This document shows, in pieces, positions 1-8,719 of a stretch of 64,000 nt of DNA (the stretch's first letter is position 1; every line of letters starts with the position of its first letter). Source of the stretch: Enterococcus ureasiticus (GTDB lineage Bacteria > Bacillota > Bacilli > Lactobacillales > Enterococcaceae); NCBI RefSeq assembly GCF_001730285.1, contig NZ_MIJZ01000013.1:124001-188000 (forward strand), in the 5' to 3' direction. The notes below the pieces were generated by a model. The model worked only from the letters and a program-made list of their open reading frames with translations. It was not told where the DNA came from and searched no databases. The translations under genes and the position numbers were made by a program.

Positions 1-136
1 ATACTTCATTATTCGCACCCACAACCCCTAATTTTACGACTTCATTCTTTTCACTTTTGGCACTTCCAGCAGAACATCCTGCTAATACAAATCCAATTGT
101 TAAAGCTAATCCGATAATTTTAATTGTTTTTTTCAT
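1..136 (-). CDS. metQ: MetQ-type substrate-binding lipoprotein (partial)
   Basis: This is the first 45 codons of a lipoprotein gene that runs off the left edge. The protein starts with a Lys-rich n-region and a hydrophobic stretch, and then has a lipobox ending in Ala-Gly-Cys at about residue 21. A Ser/Lys linker follows, and then the start of a mature domain reading VVKLGVVGANNEV, which is the usual opening of NlpA/MetQ D-methionine binding proteins. It follows the permease gene by 22 bases on the same strand, as in metNIQ operons, and has an AGAGGA ribosome binding site. The family captures methionine at the outer membrane face and hands it to MetI. The identification rests mainly on position, because only the N-terminus is visible. 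Confidence 0.85.
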   Translation of the reverse strand, partial: MKKTIKIIGLALTIGFVLAGCSAGSAKSEKNEVVKLGVVGANNEV

Positions 137-158
137 TTACATTTCCTCTTTTCATTTT

Positions 159-848
159 TTAATGTGATGTTTTCTTGATCAATGTGTTACTTATAAACTG
201 ACTGGCAAAAACTAAAACTAAGATGATCAATGTCGCAACCACGGTCACATCCGTTTGAAACCGATTATAACCTCTGGTGATCGCTAAATTGCCTAAACCG
301 CCGGCGCCTATTGCACCTGCCATTGCAGTTAAACCAATTAAGTTGATGATCGTAACTGATGAAACTCGAATGATACTTGGTAAGCCTTCAATTAAATAAA
401 CTCTAAAAATAATTCCCAAGGGACTCGTTCCCATTGATTCTGCGGCTTCAATTACACCTGGATCAACTTCTAATAAGGCGTTTTCGATTTGACGTGCAAA
501 AAATGGAATCACCCCTATCACCAGCGGCACTAAGGCAGCCGTGGTCCCAATCGTTGTTCCTGTTAAAAAACGAGTGATCGGCTGAATCAATGCCAGCATG
601 ATGATAAAAGGAATGGATCTACAAACATTGATGATTTTTTCTAAAATACTATAAAGAACACTATTTTTTAAGATTCCTTCTGGCCCTGTCGCAACTAGAA
701 TTACACCAAGTAAAGTTCCTAGAATTCCGGCAATAATTGCTGTCCAAAAGACCATATATAATGTTTCAATCGTGCTAGTGATAAACTCCTGTTTTAGTAA
801 TAGAACATTTGGAAAATAGCGTTGTAAAAAGTCTTGCATGTAAGTCAC
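159..848 (-). CDS. metI: Methionine ABC transporter permease MetI
   Basis: This is a 229-residue polytopic membrane protein with about five hydrophobic segments. The EAA loop that docks the ATPase is clear in the second half (VIEAAESMGTSPLGII, about residues 133-148). Length and motif fit the MetI family, which forms the channel for D/L-methionine and methionine derivatives. It lies 18 bases downstream of metN and 22 bases upstream of metQ, so the three genes form one transcript governed by the T-box leaders ahead of metN. Confidence is high for the family, and the methionine specificity is supported by the AUG-specific leaders. Confidence 0.93.
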   Translation of the reverse strand: MTYMQDFLQRYFPNVLLLKQEFITSTIETLYMVFWTAIIAGILGTLLGVILVATGPEGILKNSVLYSILEKIINVCRSIPFIIMLALIQPITRFLTGTTIGTTAALVPLVIGVIPFFARQIENALLEVDPGVIEAAESMGTSPLGIIFRVYLIEGLPSIIRVSSVTIINLIGLTAMAGAIGAGGLGNLAITRGYNRFQTDVTVVATLIILVLVFASQFISNTLIKKTSH

Positions 849-866
849 TCCTTCTCTATATTCGGT

Positions 867-1937
867 CTAGATAACATGTAATGGTATGATTTTTTCTTCT
901 GGTTCATTTTTTTTCAATACTTTGATTTTTACACCTTGTTTTTGTAAAAAGTCCAATGCTTTTTCTCGCTGATGTTCTTCTCCCGAAAGAATTACGATCA
1001 AATTGCCAATTGGGACTTGCTGCAAGATTTCTACATTTCCATATAAAATATTCGTAACCACGTGGTATTTGCTATAAAGCTGAGCAATCAAAGGTTCACT
1101 TGTCTGATCCCCTACATAAGAAAATTCTACCAACACTTCATTTCCACTCAGATTCGTCAAACTTGGATGTTGAATAATTGTTTCCAACGCTTGATCGATA
1201 TGTGTTGCTGTTCGGATAAAGTCCTTCGTCAAGGCTTCTTTTGGTTGACTGAAAATCGAAACAATATCATTTTTTTCAATTACCCGTCCATCTTCCATCA
1301 CAGCGACTTTATTACAAATTTCTTTCACAACTTGCATTTCATGCGTAATCAAAACAATCGTCAAACCTAACTCTTTATTTAACTTCTTCAATAAGTCTAA
1401 AATCTGAATCGTTGTTTTAGGATCTAATGCGCTAGTTGCTTCATCACATAATAATATTTCTGGATCATTCGCTAATGCTCTGGCAATAGCTACTCTTTGT
1501 TTTTGCCCGCCAGATAACTGGCTAGGATAGGCGTCCTTTTTCTCCGAAAGACCTACCAAATCAAGTAATCGTTCAATTTTTTCTTTTCGTTGTTCTTTCG
1601 AAAGGCCAGAATATTTTAGGGAAAAATCAACATTGGCAAAAATCGTTCGTTCCTTCATCAAATTAAAATGCTGGAAAATCATACCGATATTTTTACGCTG
1701 CGCTCTTAGTTCTTTGGCTGAAAAATCAAGGATATTTTTGTTATTGATAATAACTTCACCTTTAGTTGGTCGCTGAAGTAAATTGATGACTCGAACCAAG
1801 GTACTTTTTCCTGCCCCTGAATAACCAACAATGCCAAATACATCTTCTTTTTCAATCGTTAAGGAGACATTTTTTACTGCATTGATTTCTTGTTTTTTCT
1901 GATAAAAGGTGACATCTATATTTTTTAATTCGATCAT
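867..1937 (-). CDS. metN: Methionine ABC transporter ATP-binding protein MetN
   Basis: This is a 356-residue ABC ATPase. Walker A is GYSGAGKS (about residues 38-45), the signature is LSGGQ (141-145) and Walker B is ILLCDE (161-166). After the ATPase core there is a C-terminal extension of roughly 90 residues (from about 265), which matches the NIL regulatory domain of MetN, the site where methionine inhibits transport. It is the first gene of metNIQ, with an AGGAGG ribosome binding site. The transcript begins about 730 bases upstream at a sigma-A promoter and passes through two T-box leaders. It energises import of methionine through MetI. Confidence 0.95.
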   Translation of the reverse strand: MIELKNIDVTFYQKKQEINAVKNVSLTIEKEDVFGIVGYSGAGKSTLVRVINLLQRPTKGEVIINNKNILDFSAKELRAQRKNIGMIFQHFNLMKERTIFANVDFSLKYSGLSKEQRKEKIERLLDLVGLSEKKDAYPSQLSGGQKQRVAIARALANDPEILLCDEATSALDPKTTIQILDLLKKLNKELGLTIVLITHEMQVVKEICNKVAVMEDGRVIEKNDIVSIFSQPKEALTKDFIRTATHIDQALETIIQHPSLTNLSGNEVLVEFSYVGDQTSEPLIAQLYSKYHVVTNILYGNVEILQQVPIGNLIVILSGEEHQREKALDFLQKQGVKIKVLKKNEPEEKIIPLHVI

Positions 1938-2035
1938 TTTTGTTCCTCCTATAATTCTTTTGATATAAATCGCTATCTTCCTATGTTTCGTTCATTCAAC
2001 TTCTTTCTGTCTCAGCCTTCCAATCTTGTTATTTA

Positions 2036-2390
2036 TAAAAAGAAAAAAGCGTCCTCAAATGTATATCATTATACATTTGAGGACGCTTTTGCGTGCTACC
2101 ACCTCTATTTGATATCTACTCGCATAGATATCCTCATCAAGTACGTCGATCAATGATCGATTATACTCTAGCATAGTAACGGGTGCATCCGTCGCTGTCT
2201 TATGAATTACTCACTCGAAGCGCTGCTCAATGGCCATTTTCCAGATTTCGTTTATCGCTTGTTTTCAGCTACCCAAGCTCTCTGTTAGATATCGTTTTAT
2301 CTGTACTTTCCATCTCATTGCTTTAATTATTCAGTTGTTTGAAGAATCAATACTTTCTTCGTTAGTCTCATACTGTTATTCTTGATGAAT
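2036..2390 (-). promoter_or_regulatory. Second (proximal) T-box riboswitch of metNIQ, Met (AUG) specific
   Basis: Read on the minus strand, this is a complete T-box leader. The antiterminator motif GGTGGTAGCACGC (2091-2104) is followed by a long terminator hairpin that starts AGCGTCCTCAAATG and ends in a T-run (2036-2091). Upstream lies a Stem I region whose specifier loop reads ATGGCC followed by a TGAGC element, which gives an AUG codon, so uncharged tRNA-Met should turn metNIQ on. It directly follows another T-box in the same transcript. Boundaries of the 5' part are approximate. Confidence 0.88.
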
Positions 2391-2672
2391 ATAAAAATAG
2401 CCCTCTACCAGCTTATGCTAGTAAAGGGCGAATAATCGCGGTACCACCTTTGTTTTAAAGTAATTTATGATTACTTTTCTTAGACCAAGTCTTATAACTT
2501 GTCGCTTTGATAACGGGTGCTTCCCGAAGCTGCTTACGTATCAACAGCTTATCCTCATGAGGCCATCTTCAACTCTTATGCGCTTATCTCTTTTCACCAA
2601 CCGAGACTCTCTAATAAAGCACGTCCAAATTTACTCTTCTCTTCAACGGACTGTTATTCATTTGTTGTTATG
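2391..2672 (-). promoter_or_regulatory. First (distal) T-box riboswitch of metNIQ, Met (AUG) specific
   Basis: This is the promoter-proximal member of a tandem pair. It contains a Stem I with a GGTTGGTGAAA distal element, a specifier region reading GATGGCC followed by TGAGG, the antiterminator motif GGTGGTACCGCG (within 2437-2450) and a terminator with stem GCCCTTTACTAGC (2399-2430) followed by a T-rich tract. The shared ATGGCC in both leaders is the basis for calling AUG as the specifier. Transcription has to pass both leaders to reach metN. Confidence 0.88.
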
Positions 2673-2676
2673 TTGT

Positions 2677-2705
2677 ATTCTACTGGAAAATAAATTACAT
2701 GTCAA
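2677..2705 (-). promoter_or_regulatory. Sigma-A promoter of the metNIQ transcript
   Basis: The -35 box is a perfect TTGACA (2700-2705), the spacer is 17 bases and the -10 box is TAGAAT (2677-2682), all on the minus strand. It lies just past the stop of the zinc-ribbon gene and just ahead of the first T-box. Confidence 0.85.
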
Positions 2706-2722
2706 ATCTTTTTTTAATTAAT

Positions 2723-2983
2723 TTACTCAGTAACTGTTTCAGCAGAACTCACTAAGTATTGTTCCAAGATCTCTTTAGGCATTTCTTTTCCATATCCACA
2801 AATTGGACACAACAAGTAATGACTAGAAGATGTGGTAAAAATTGGAATCCAAAATAACGTGAATTTCCGTCCTATTTGTTTTCCTTGCATGATTACTTCA
2901 TTGTTACAATGACTACAGTCACATTGGATCACTGTATCTCCTAAATCGCGTTCAAATCCTGTACTACCCCAAACAATAAACAT
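2723..2983 (-). CDS. Small zinc-ribbon protein
   Basis: This is an 86-residue soluble protein with two pairs of metal-ligand cysteines: CDCSHC in the first half and CPIC about 30 residues later, separated by a hydrophobic, aromatic-rich stretch (LFWIPIFTTSSSHYLL). This is the layout of small zinc-ribbon proteins, which bind a structural Zn and often have no known role. It reads into the metNIQ promoter on the same strand but has no terminator seen between, so some read-through is possible. No function can be assigned from the sequence. Confidence 0.75.
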   Translation of the reverse strand: MFIVWGSTGFERDLGDTVIQCDCSHCNNEVIMQGKQIGRKFTLFWIPIFTTSSSHYLLCPICGYGKEMPKEILEQYLVSSAETVTE

Positions 2984-3071
2984 ATTTATTTTCTCCCCTT
3001 TGTTTTAGTCTAACAATTTGAAATGGCTTGTGTCAACAAGTTTTTTTGATCGATAACAAAACGAAAATTTA

Positions 3072-3100
3072 TTGACAAGTTTTACTATCTACGGTAATCT
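3072..3100 (+). promoter_or_regulatory. Promoter of tRNA-Thr
   Basis: TTGACA (3072-3077), a 17-base spacer and TAATCT (3095-3100) precede the tRNA by about 20 bases. Confidence 0.75.
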
Positions 3101-3121
3101 ATTATCTGTATTACTAATATT

Positions 3122-3194
3122 GCCGCCTTAGCTCAGCTGGTAGAGCACCACCATGGTAAGGTGGGGGTCGACGGTTCGAATCCGTCAGGTGGCT
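3122..3194 (+). tRNA. tRNA-Thr (anticodon GGU)
   Basis: The cloverleaf folds fully. The acceptor stem GCCGCCT pairs with AGGTGGC with one G-U pair. The anticodon arm CCACC/GGTGG has loop ATGGTAA, giving anticodon GGT, and the T-loop is TTCGAAT. The 3' CCA is not encoded. A terminator follows directly, so this is a single-gene unit. Confidence 0.95.
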
Positions 3195-3197
3195 CTT

Positions 3198-3226
3198 AAA
3201 GAACCTTTATAATAGGGTTCTTTTTC
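3198..3226 (+). terminator. Terminator of tRNA-Thr
   Basis: An AAAGAACC / GGGTTCTTT stem with a 9-base loop is followed by a T-rich tract. Confidence 0.85.
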
Positions 3227-3271
3227 TATTTTCAATCGAAAGATACACATTATTTTTATAAAAAATATAGA

Positions 3272-3320
3272 AAAAAACTGTGTAGTTGTCTCACCTAAAA
3301 TCAACAACTTACACAGTTTA
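3272..3320 (-). terminator. Terminator of the HExxH lipoprotein gene
   Basis: On the minus strand, AAACTGTGTAAGTTGTTG pairs with a near-complementary arm about 15 bases later and is followed by a T-run. Confidence 0.8.
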
Positions 3321-3368
3321 TATTACAGACTCACGATCAATTCTATTTCAATTTTTATGGTAGCTACA

Positions 3369-4487
3369 TTATTCTGTTGGTAATTTCGCCTCATAATCCT
3401 CTAGTAATATATCAATTAACCGTTCACCTTTTTGGACTCTTTCCTGCCAATCTAAATTATCATTATGTTTTTCTAGTAACATCCCTGCAAAACCACCAAG
3501 CTCATAAGCTTCATCTGGACCTCTTATGTCTTTTTCTTCTTTAAAATCCAGCGTTACCATTTTTTGATACGCTTTAAATATTTCATCTTTTGGTGCATCC
3601 ATTCCAAGGACAGAACGCACACTCATTGCATCATCAAAATATCTTGCCGAGCCTTCATGAATATCTGAACCTTTTACAAACTCTGCATCTTCACTATGCT
3701 CTGTCTGATATTTGGTATTCCAATACTTCGCTGTCTCTAAATATTCCTTTTCCTTTTCTGGAAATACAATTGCTTTTCGTAAACTCTCCATAAGATTTGC
3801 TCGTATTTTTCTCGCTTCTTTGTCTTCATTCGACTTTTCTAGACTCTCTTGATAATCTGAATCCATAATGTTCTTGTACTTTTGACCGCTTGTCTCCCAT
3901 GACGCTTGAAAACCATGAAACATTTCATGGCTACTAATAGCAAAATGAACAGTTGACTTGGGTAAGGTTTCATACTGAGTATCTTGATAAGGTTGGTCAA
4001 AATAGTTATCCTTTTCAATAGTTCCAGCGATGTCTTTCCCCTTTAAAGTATCTTTATAAAAAAGAATTGGAATTTCTACTTTTTCACGTATATCCTTAGG
4101 TAGGTCTTTGCTATACATTTTTTCAATCTTTTTATCAGGATAGGCAATCCAAGTATACGTCTCAGTTGATAGGGCGTATCCATACTTAGAATAATCTGCC
4201 CCTTGCCAAATTTCTCCTGCGCGTGGCCATGTTTTCCATGCTTGTTGAGCGCCCATCAAAAAATACTTATCAAAATTCACAGAATTCCAATCTTTCTTCA
4301 AATCTTCATAAGGTGGTTTGTTTTTATCTAAAGTAAATTTTAATGAGGATGTTTTCTTGCCTTCTGTTTTAGGCTCTGAGGTGGTAGTTCCTTCTGATGA
4401 AACTGTTTTACTATTCGGGCTACATGCTGCGATGACTAGAGCTGATAGCGTTATTGTTAGACTTACATAAATACTTCTTTTTTTCAT
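3369..4487 (-). CDS. Lipoprotein with a gluzincin-like HEMFH motif, putative metallopeptidase
   Basis: This is a 372-residue exported lipoprotein. The start is placed at ATG 4487 because AAGGAG lies 9 bases before it, while the upstream ATG at 4496 abuts the same ribosome binding site and is unusable. A Lys-rich n-region, a hydrophobic segment and the lipobox VIAAC put the lipid-modified Cys at residue 22, followed by a Ser/Thr/Lys linker. In the mature part there is HEMFH at about residues 187-191 and EGSARYFD about 90 residues later. This is the spacing and composition expected of an HExxH zinc site with a downstream Glu as third ligand. I do not recognise a named family. Peptidase activity is inferred from the motif only. 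It is a single-gene unit with its own terminator. Confidence 0.65.
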   Translation of the reverse strand: MKKRSIYVSLTITLSALVIAACSPNSKTVSSEGTTTSEPKTEGKKTSSLKFTLDKNKPPYEDLKKDWNSVNFDKYFLMGAQQAWKTWPRAGEIWQGADYSKYGYALSTETYTWIAYPDKKIEKMYSKDLPKDIREKVEIPILFYKDTLKGKDIAGTIEKDNYFDQPYQDTQYETLPKSTVHFAISSHEMFHGFQASWETSGQKYKNIMDSDYQESLEKSNEDKEARKIRANLMESLRKAIVFPEKEKEYLETAKYWNTKYQTEHSEDAEFVKGSDIHEGSARYFDDAMSVRSVLGMDAPKDEIFKAYQKMVTLDFKEEKDIRGPDEAYELGGFAGMLLEKHNDNLDWQERVQKGERLIDILLEDYEAKLPTE

Positions 4488-4956
4488 AAATAACATCTCC
4501 TTATAAAATAGATTTTAGGAACATACAATCGACTTTCTAACGTTTAACAAATAAATTTTTACAATTTATTTTAGTATTAGGTAATAACTACTACGTTTCC
4601 ATTAAAAACTAATTAGGCAATTTAATGCTACTGCGCTAACAATTTTGTGGCTTAGAACAGAAGGAACCCCTTACATAAATTCAATTTGAGAAGTGATGTC
4701 ATTTAACCTCCTTTAATCTATTCACTTCGTTTCTTTCCTACATCTGATTTTTGATACATCCTTATAAAAACAATAATAACCCTTATATTCTCCTTTCAAC
4801 TTCAACCATTATTCTTTATAAGCAATTCTATAATAACAATTTCATAGTAAGATTCCGGTTAGTTTTTTAAACTATTTCGACTGTATATTTATATTTCTAA
4901 TTTGATTTAAAACAAGTATAATAAAAGAATATTTATTTGTTGAAAGGGGAAAAATA
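4488..4956. other. AT-rich intergenic region, nothing clear
   Basis: About 470 bases separate the lipoprotein gene and the divergent acetyltransferase gene. A TATAAT at 4917-4922 may be the -10 box for the acetyltransferase, but no good -35 box stands upstream. No RNA gene, repeat or open frame was convincing. Confidence 0.4.
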
Positions 4957-5451
4957 ATGACGAATCACAAAAATTTAACATTCGATTTTTATCAAGAAAA
5001 TGACCAACAACTCTATTCTCTTCTCACAAAAGATATTCGTGTCATGCGTTATATCACTGAAAAAGCAGAACCTGAGACTGAAGCCGTTGAAAATTTCAAA
5101 AAGATTTTGGCTTATAATAATGCTCATAATGACCAGACAGGTTACTACAAAATATTTGACCAAGAAACCTATATTGGTTTTGGTAAATTGTCTTGGGATG
5201 AGGAAAATAAAATAGAGATAGGTTATATGTTGTTGCCCGAACACTGGGGCAAAGGTTACGCAACACAAATAATTGCGATATTATTGGACTTGATAAAGCA
5301 ATCGGAAATATTATCAGATGCCACGATCTATGCCATTATCGATCCAAAAAACGGTGCATCAAAACATCTTTTAGAAAAATTTCACTTTGTTTCTGTTTGG
5401 CAAGGAATCGAAGATGGACTACCTTCTGAACATTTGGTTTGGCAAGCCTAG
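4957..5451 (+). CDS. GNAT family N-acetyltransferase
   Basis: This is a 164-residue protein of the RimJ/RimL type of GNAT acetyltransferases. The acetyl-CoA pyrophosphate loop is EHWGKGYAT (about residues 97-105), preceded by a beta strand reading IEIGYMLLP, and the following NGASKHLLEKFHF helix-strand is typical of motif B. These enzymes move acetyl groups from acetyl-CoA to amines such as protein N-termini or small molecules. The acceptor here cannot be told. The ribosome binding site is GAAAGGGG. The gene stands alone, followed by the LysRS leader. Confidence 0.88.
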   Translation: MTNHKNLTFDFYQENDQQLYSLLTKDIRVMRYITEKAEPETEAVENFKKILAYNNAHNDQTGYYKIFDQETYIGFGKLSWDEENKIEIGYMLLPEHWGKGYATQIIAILLDLIKQSEILSDATIYAIIDPKNGASKHLLEKFHFVSVWQGIEDGLPSEHLVWQA

Positions 5452-5467
5452 TTATTTTAATTACCTC

Positions 5468-5497
5468 TTGAATCTGCACCTAAACTTATGGTAATAT
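5468..5497 (+). promoter_or_regulatory. Promoter of the lysine T-box transcript
   Basis: TTGAAT (5468-5473), an 18-base spacer and TAATAT (5492-5497) lie just ahead of the T-box. Confidence 0.6.
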
Positions 5498-5504
5498 GCT
5501 TACA

Positions 5505-5796
5505 AGCATAAATTTAAAAGCGTTGATAAGAAGAGTACTTTTGTTTGATTATTTAAAGAGAGCTTCGGTTGGTGGGATGAAGCAATAAACAGCAGAACGA
5601 AAAAAGACTTTGAGCTTAGCACGGATTCACTTTGTTGATGATACTGCTACGGGATCTCCCGTTATAGAGATAGGGTATAAATAACTGTACCCGAAGAGGT
5701 TACTGTAGTGATGCAGTAACAAACTGAGGTGGTAACGCGATGAATGAAACTTTCGCCCTCAAGAGATATTCTCTTGAGCGGTGGAAGTTTTTTTGT
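5505..5796 (+). promoter_or_regulatory. T-box riboswitch, Lys specific
   Basis: Stem I carries AGAGAGCTTCGGTTGGTG, the usual AG bulge and distal-loop elements. The specifier loop reads AAAAAAGACTT before TGAGC. In either register (AAA or AAG) the codon is lysine. The antiterminator motif GAGGTGGTAACGCG (5726-5739) is followed by a terminator with arms GCCCTCAAGAGA and TCTCTTGAGCGG and a T-run (about 5748-5796). Uncharged tRNA-Lys should open expression of the downstream LysRS gene. Confidence 0.9.
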
Positions 5797-5832
5797 TTTT
5801 GTGCAAAATATTTTAGGAGAGTGAATGGTATT

Positions 5833-7290
5833 ATGACAAACGAACAAATGAACAGACGCCAAGAAAAACGAAACAAATTACAAGAACAACAGGTAGAAAT
5901 CTATCCCGAAAGCTATAAAATAAATCATGAGCTCTCTGAATTAGCGTCACTTGACGATGGAACTCAAAACATTAAGGTTGCTGGAAGAATTCTCACTATG
6001 CGAAAATTCAGCAAATTGATTTTTGTTCACTTAGCTGATGTAAACGGTCGTTTTCAAGTCTTACTAACAGAACAAGAATTAGGTGAAACGAGTTTAAACC
6101 AATTTCGAACAACTATTGATATCGGAGATTTCATTGGTGTGCATGGTTCTATGTATACAACAAATTCGGGAGAAAAGACACTACGAGCAACAGACTATCA
6201 ATTTTTAGGTAAGGCTCTTCGTCCACTTCCAGAGAAATGGCACGGCTTAACTGATATTGAAACGCGCTATCGGCAACGTTATCTGGATTTATTGATGACA
6301 GAAGTAACAAAAGAACAAATGCTTTTACGAATTCAACTCATTCGACAAATTCGTTATTTTTTAGAAGCTAAAAACTTTCTAGAAGTAGAAACACCTATTC
6401 TCCAAAATACATCATCGGGAGCGATTGCCAAACCATTTCATACACATCACAATGCCTTAGATATTGAACTTAATTTGAGGATTGCACCGGAGACTTATTT
6501 AAAACGATTGATTGTCGGTGGTTTCACTAAGATTTTTGAATTTGCTAAAAGTTTTAGAAATGAAGGGATCAGCCCTCAACATTTACAAGAATTTACCATG
6601 GTTGAAGGGTACGCTGCTTACTGGAATTACCAAGATTCTATGGTGTTGATGCGGGAATTGATTTTACATGTACTAGAGAATGTTTTCCATACAGCAACGA
6701 TAAAAATTGGTCAGTCAGCCGTCAATTTCGCCGAAGATTGGGCGATCGTTTCGTTCAGGCAACTTTTGTTGAAGGATACAGGAATTGATATCGATCAGTT
6801 TCCACAAGCAAAAGAGCTATACGAAGAAATTGTAAAAAAAGGGATTCACTTAAAACATGAAGATATTCATTCTTTAGGTCGCGGTAATTTAATTGATTTA
6901 CTTTATAAAAAAATCAGCCGTCCTCATATTGTAAAACCAACATTTTTGATTCAGCATCCTATTGATTTATCACCATTAGCTCGGTCTAATGATCAAGATC
7001 CAGCCTTAACTGACCGCTTTCAATTGATCGTAAATGGGGCAGAAATCATCAATGGTTATTCTGAATTAGTCGATCCGATAGAACAACGAGAAAGATTGTT
7101 ACAACAAGCACAGCTAAGAGCACATGGTGATACAGAATCAATGGAAATGGATGAAGATTATCTGTTGGCGATGGAATATGGTCTACCACCGATATCTGGT
7201 TGGGGTTTTAGTATTGAGCGGTTATTGATGGTTCTTACTGATAGCGATACAATCAAAGAAACAGTCCTTTTTCCATTGGTTAGAAAATAA
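5833..7290 (+). CDS. lysS: Divergent class II lysyl-tRNA synthetase, lysine-starvation controlled
   Basis: This is a 485-residue protein with the whole class II LysRS layout: an N-terminal OB-fold (about 45-125), motif 2 starting FRNEGIS (about 241) and motif 3 GWGFSIERLL (about 456-465). It is shorter and more divergent than the housekeeping enzymes. The SSGAIAKPF stretch replaces the usual GGAAARPF, and after motif 2 it reads PQHLQEFT rather than the usual TRHNPEFT. The start at ATG 5833 follows AGGAGA at a 13-base spacing. An earlier in-frame GTG (5821) abuts the same site. The Lys T-box directly upstream supports tRNA-Lys charging. A standard lysS probably exists elsewhere in the genome, but that is not visible here. 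Confidence 0.82.
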   Translation: MTNEQMNRRQEKRNKLQEQQVEIYPESYKINHELSELASLDDGTQNIKVAGRILTMRKFSKLIFVHLADVNGRFQVLLTEQELGETSLNQFRTTIDIGDFIGVHGSMYTTNSGEKTLRATDYQFLGKALRPLPEKWHGLTDIETRYRQRYLDLLMTEVTKEQMLLRIQLIRQIRYFLEAKNFLEVETPILQNTSSGAIAKPFHTHHNALDIELNLRIAPETYLKRLIVGGFTKIFEFAKSFRNEGISPQHLQEFTMVEGYAAYWNYQDSMVLMRELILHVLENVFHTATIKIGQSAVNFAEDWAIVSFRQLLLKDTGIDIDQFPQAKELYEEIVKKGIHLKHEDIHSLGRGNLIDLLYKKISRPHIVKPTFLIQHPIDLSPLARSNDQDPALTDRFQLIVNGAEIINGYSELVDPIEQRERLLQQAQLRAHGDTESMEMDEDYLLAMEYGLPPISGWGFSIERLLMVLTDSDTIKETVLFPLVRK

Positions 7291-7322
7291 AAAAAGGAAG
7301 AGCCCACTTGACGGCTCTTCTT
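7289..7322. terminator. Shared terminator between lysS and rpoN
   Basis: A GAAGAGCC / GGCTCTTC stem with an 8-base loop lies between the convergent stops. The A-tract on the left serves as the U-tract for rpoN. For lysS the tail is weak. Confidence 0.75.
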
Positions 7323-7334
7323 CGCTACTTAAAT

Positions 7335-8660
7335 TTAATCATCATATCTCTTTCGTTTAGACGAAGCAGGGATTCCCAAAGCCTCTCGATACTTGGTTAC
7401 GGTACGACGGGAAATTTCGATTTCTTGTTCCTTTAACAAGTCTACCAATTTTTGATCAGAGAGAGGTTTTGCTTTATTTTCATTATCAACTAAAGCTTGT
7501 AGTTGTTTTTTGATGCTATTTGTTGAGGTTTCTTCTCCTGTGGCTTCATTAGACAAGCCATTAGAAAAAAATGAACGAAGCTCAAAAACACCAAATTCTG
7601 TTTCTAAATATTTGCCATTGACTGCTCGGCTGACGGTTGATTCATGGATATTCAATGATTCTGCAATTTCTTTTAAGGTCATCGGTTTTAGCGGGCGGTC
7701 TTCTTGAAAAAAGAATTGCTGTTGGCGTTGAACGATTTCTGTGCCGACTCTTAAAATAGTATCACCACGTTGGATGATCGTTTTCTCTAGCCATTCAAAT
7801 TCATTTTTCTTTTCCTTGATGTACTCTTGCACTTCCTTATCCTCTGTTGCTTCCATTCGTTCAAAGTAGGCTTGTTGGAACTGAATCGTCGGAGTGCCTG
7901 TTTTATTTGAAAGAACCTTTAGTTGGTTCTCTTTGATTCGTAATGTTAAATCTGGACGTATATACAATCCAGAAGTGGATTCAAAAATACTTCCTGGCGC
8001 CGGGGTCAATGTCTGAATGTAATCAAAAATCGTTTGAATCTCTGATAACTCTACATCAAATTTTTTAGCAATCAATCCCCACTTGCGATTAGCCAAATGA
8101 TCAAATTCTTCTTCAATTACAATATAGGCTAATTCTGGTGCTGTATCGTCACGCTCTACCTGCAGCAACAAGCATTCCCGCAAATCTCTTGCGCCAACAC
8201 CTGCTGGATCTAATTGCTGAATCAACGTCAAAGCATCTAGCATTTCGATTGCTTTTGCTCCTGTTTTTAAAGCAGCTTCATCTAGGTCGATCATCAAATA
8301 ACCATTTAAATCAATATATTCAACTAAAAATAAAACCAGCGTTCGTAGATAAGTATCGCGATAATTTAAGTGGATTTGATCAATCAAATATTCAAAAAGT
8401 GACGTGTGGTTATCAGGAATTTGATTTAAGTAGTTGTTTTCTTCATTTGTATAAGTTCGGCTGCCAGAACTTGGAAAATCTCCGTAGTTGGTCTCAGTTT
8501 GAATGTCGATCAAAGGATTTTCTAACGACTTAGCTTCTATGTATGCAAAAAGTTCTTCTGAATTGTATTGTAAAATCTGGATCGATTGTTGCAATTGTTG
8601 CGTCATTGCAAGTTTTTGAACTTGTTTTTGTTGTTGTGATAGATGTTGTTCAAATTTCAT
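7335..8660 (-). CDS. rpoN: RNA polymerase sigma-54 factor
   Basis: This is a 441-residue protein with the three RpoN regions: a Gln-rich region I at the start (HLSQQQKQVQKLAMTQQLQQ), a central core-binding region, and the C-terminal RpoN box RRTVTKYREALG (about 418-429), which reads the -24 element. In enterococci and listeriae this factor mainly serves PTS operons with LevR-type activators. No -24/-12 promoter or activator gene was seen in this window. The ribosome binding site is a strong GGGGGAGG. The gene is a single unit, convergent with lysS. Confidence 0.96.
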   Translation of the reverse strand: MKFEQHLSQQQKQVQKLAMTQQLQQSIQILQYNSEELFAYIEAKSLENPLIDIQTETNYGDFPSSGSRTYTNEENNYLNQIPDNHTSLFEYLIDQIHLNYRDTYLRTLVLFLVEYIDLNGYLMIDLDEAALKTGAKAIEMLDALTLIQQLDPAGVGARDLRECLLLQVERDDTAPELAYIVIEEEFDHLANRKWGLIAKKFDVELSEIQTIFDYIQTLTPAPGSIFESTSGLYIRPDLTLRIKENQLKVLSNKTGTPTIQFQQAYFERMEATEDKEVQEYIKEKKNEFEWLEKTIIQRGDTILRVGTEIVQRQQQFFFQEDRPLKPMTLKEIAESLNIHESTVSRAVNGKYLETEFGVFELRSFFSNGLSNEATGEETSTNSIKKQLQALVDNENKAKPLSDQKLVDLLKEQEIEISRRTVTKYREALGIPASSKRKRYDD

Positions 8661-8677
8661 TATTTTTGTCCTCCCCC

Positions 8678-8706
8678 TTGTAATTTATCGAAATATCAGC
8701 TAAACT
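8678..8706 (+). promoter_or_regulatory. Possible promoter of tRNA-Arg
   Basis: TTGTAA (8678-8683), a 17-base spacer and TAAACT (8701-8706) stand 13 bases ahead of the tRNA. Confidence 0.5.
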
Positions 8707-8719
8707 AGTAAACGTGCTT

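Noticed and set aside
2467-2721. 84-residue plus-strand ORF
   Set aside because: It lies entirely within the first T-box and the metNIQ promoter on the other strand.
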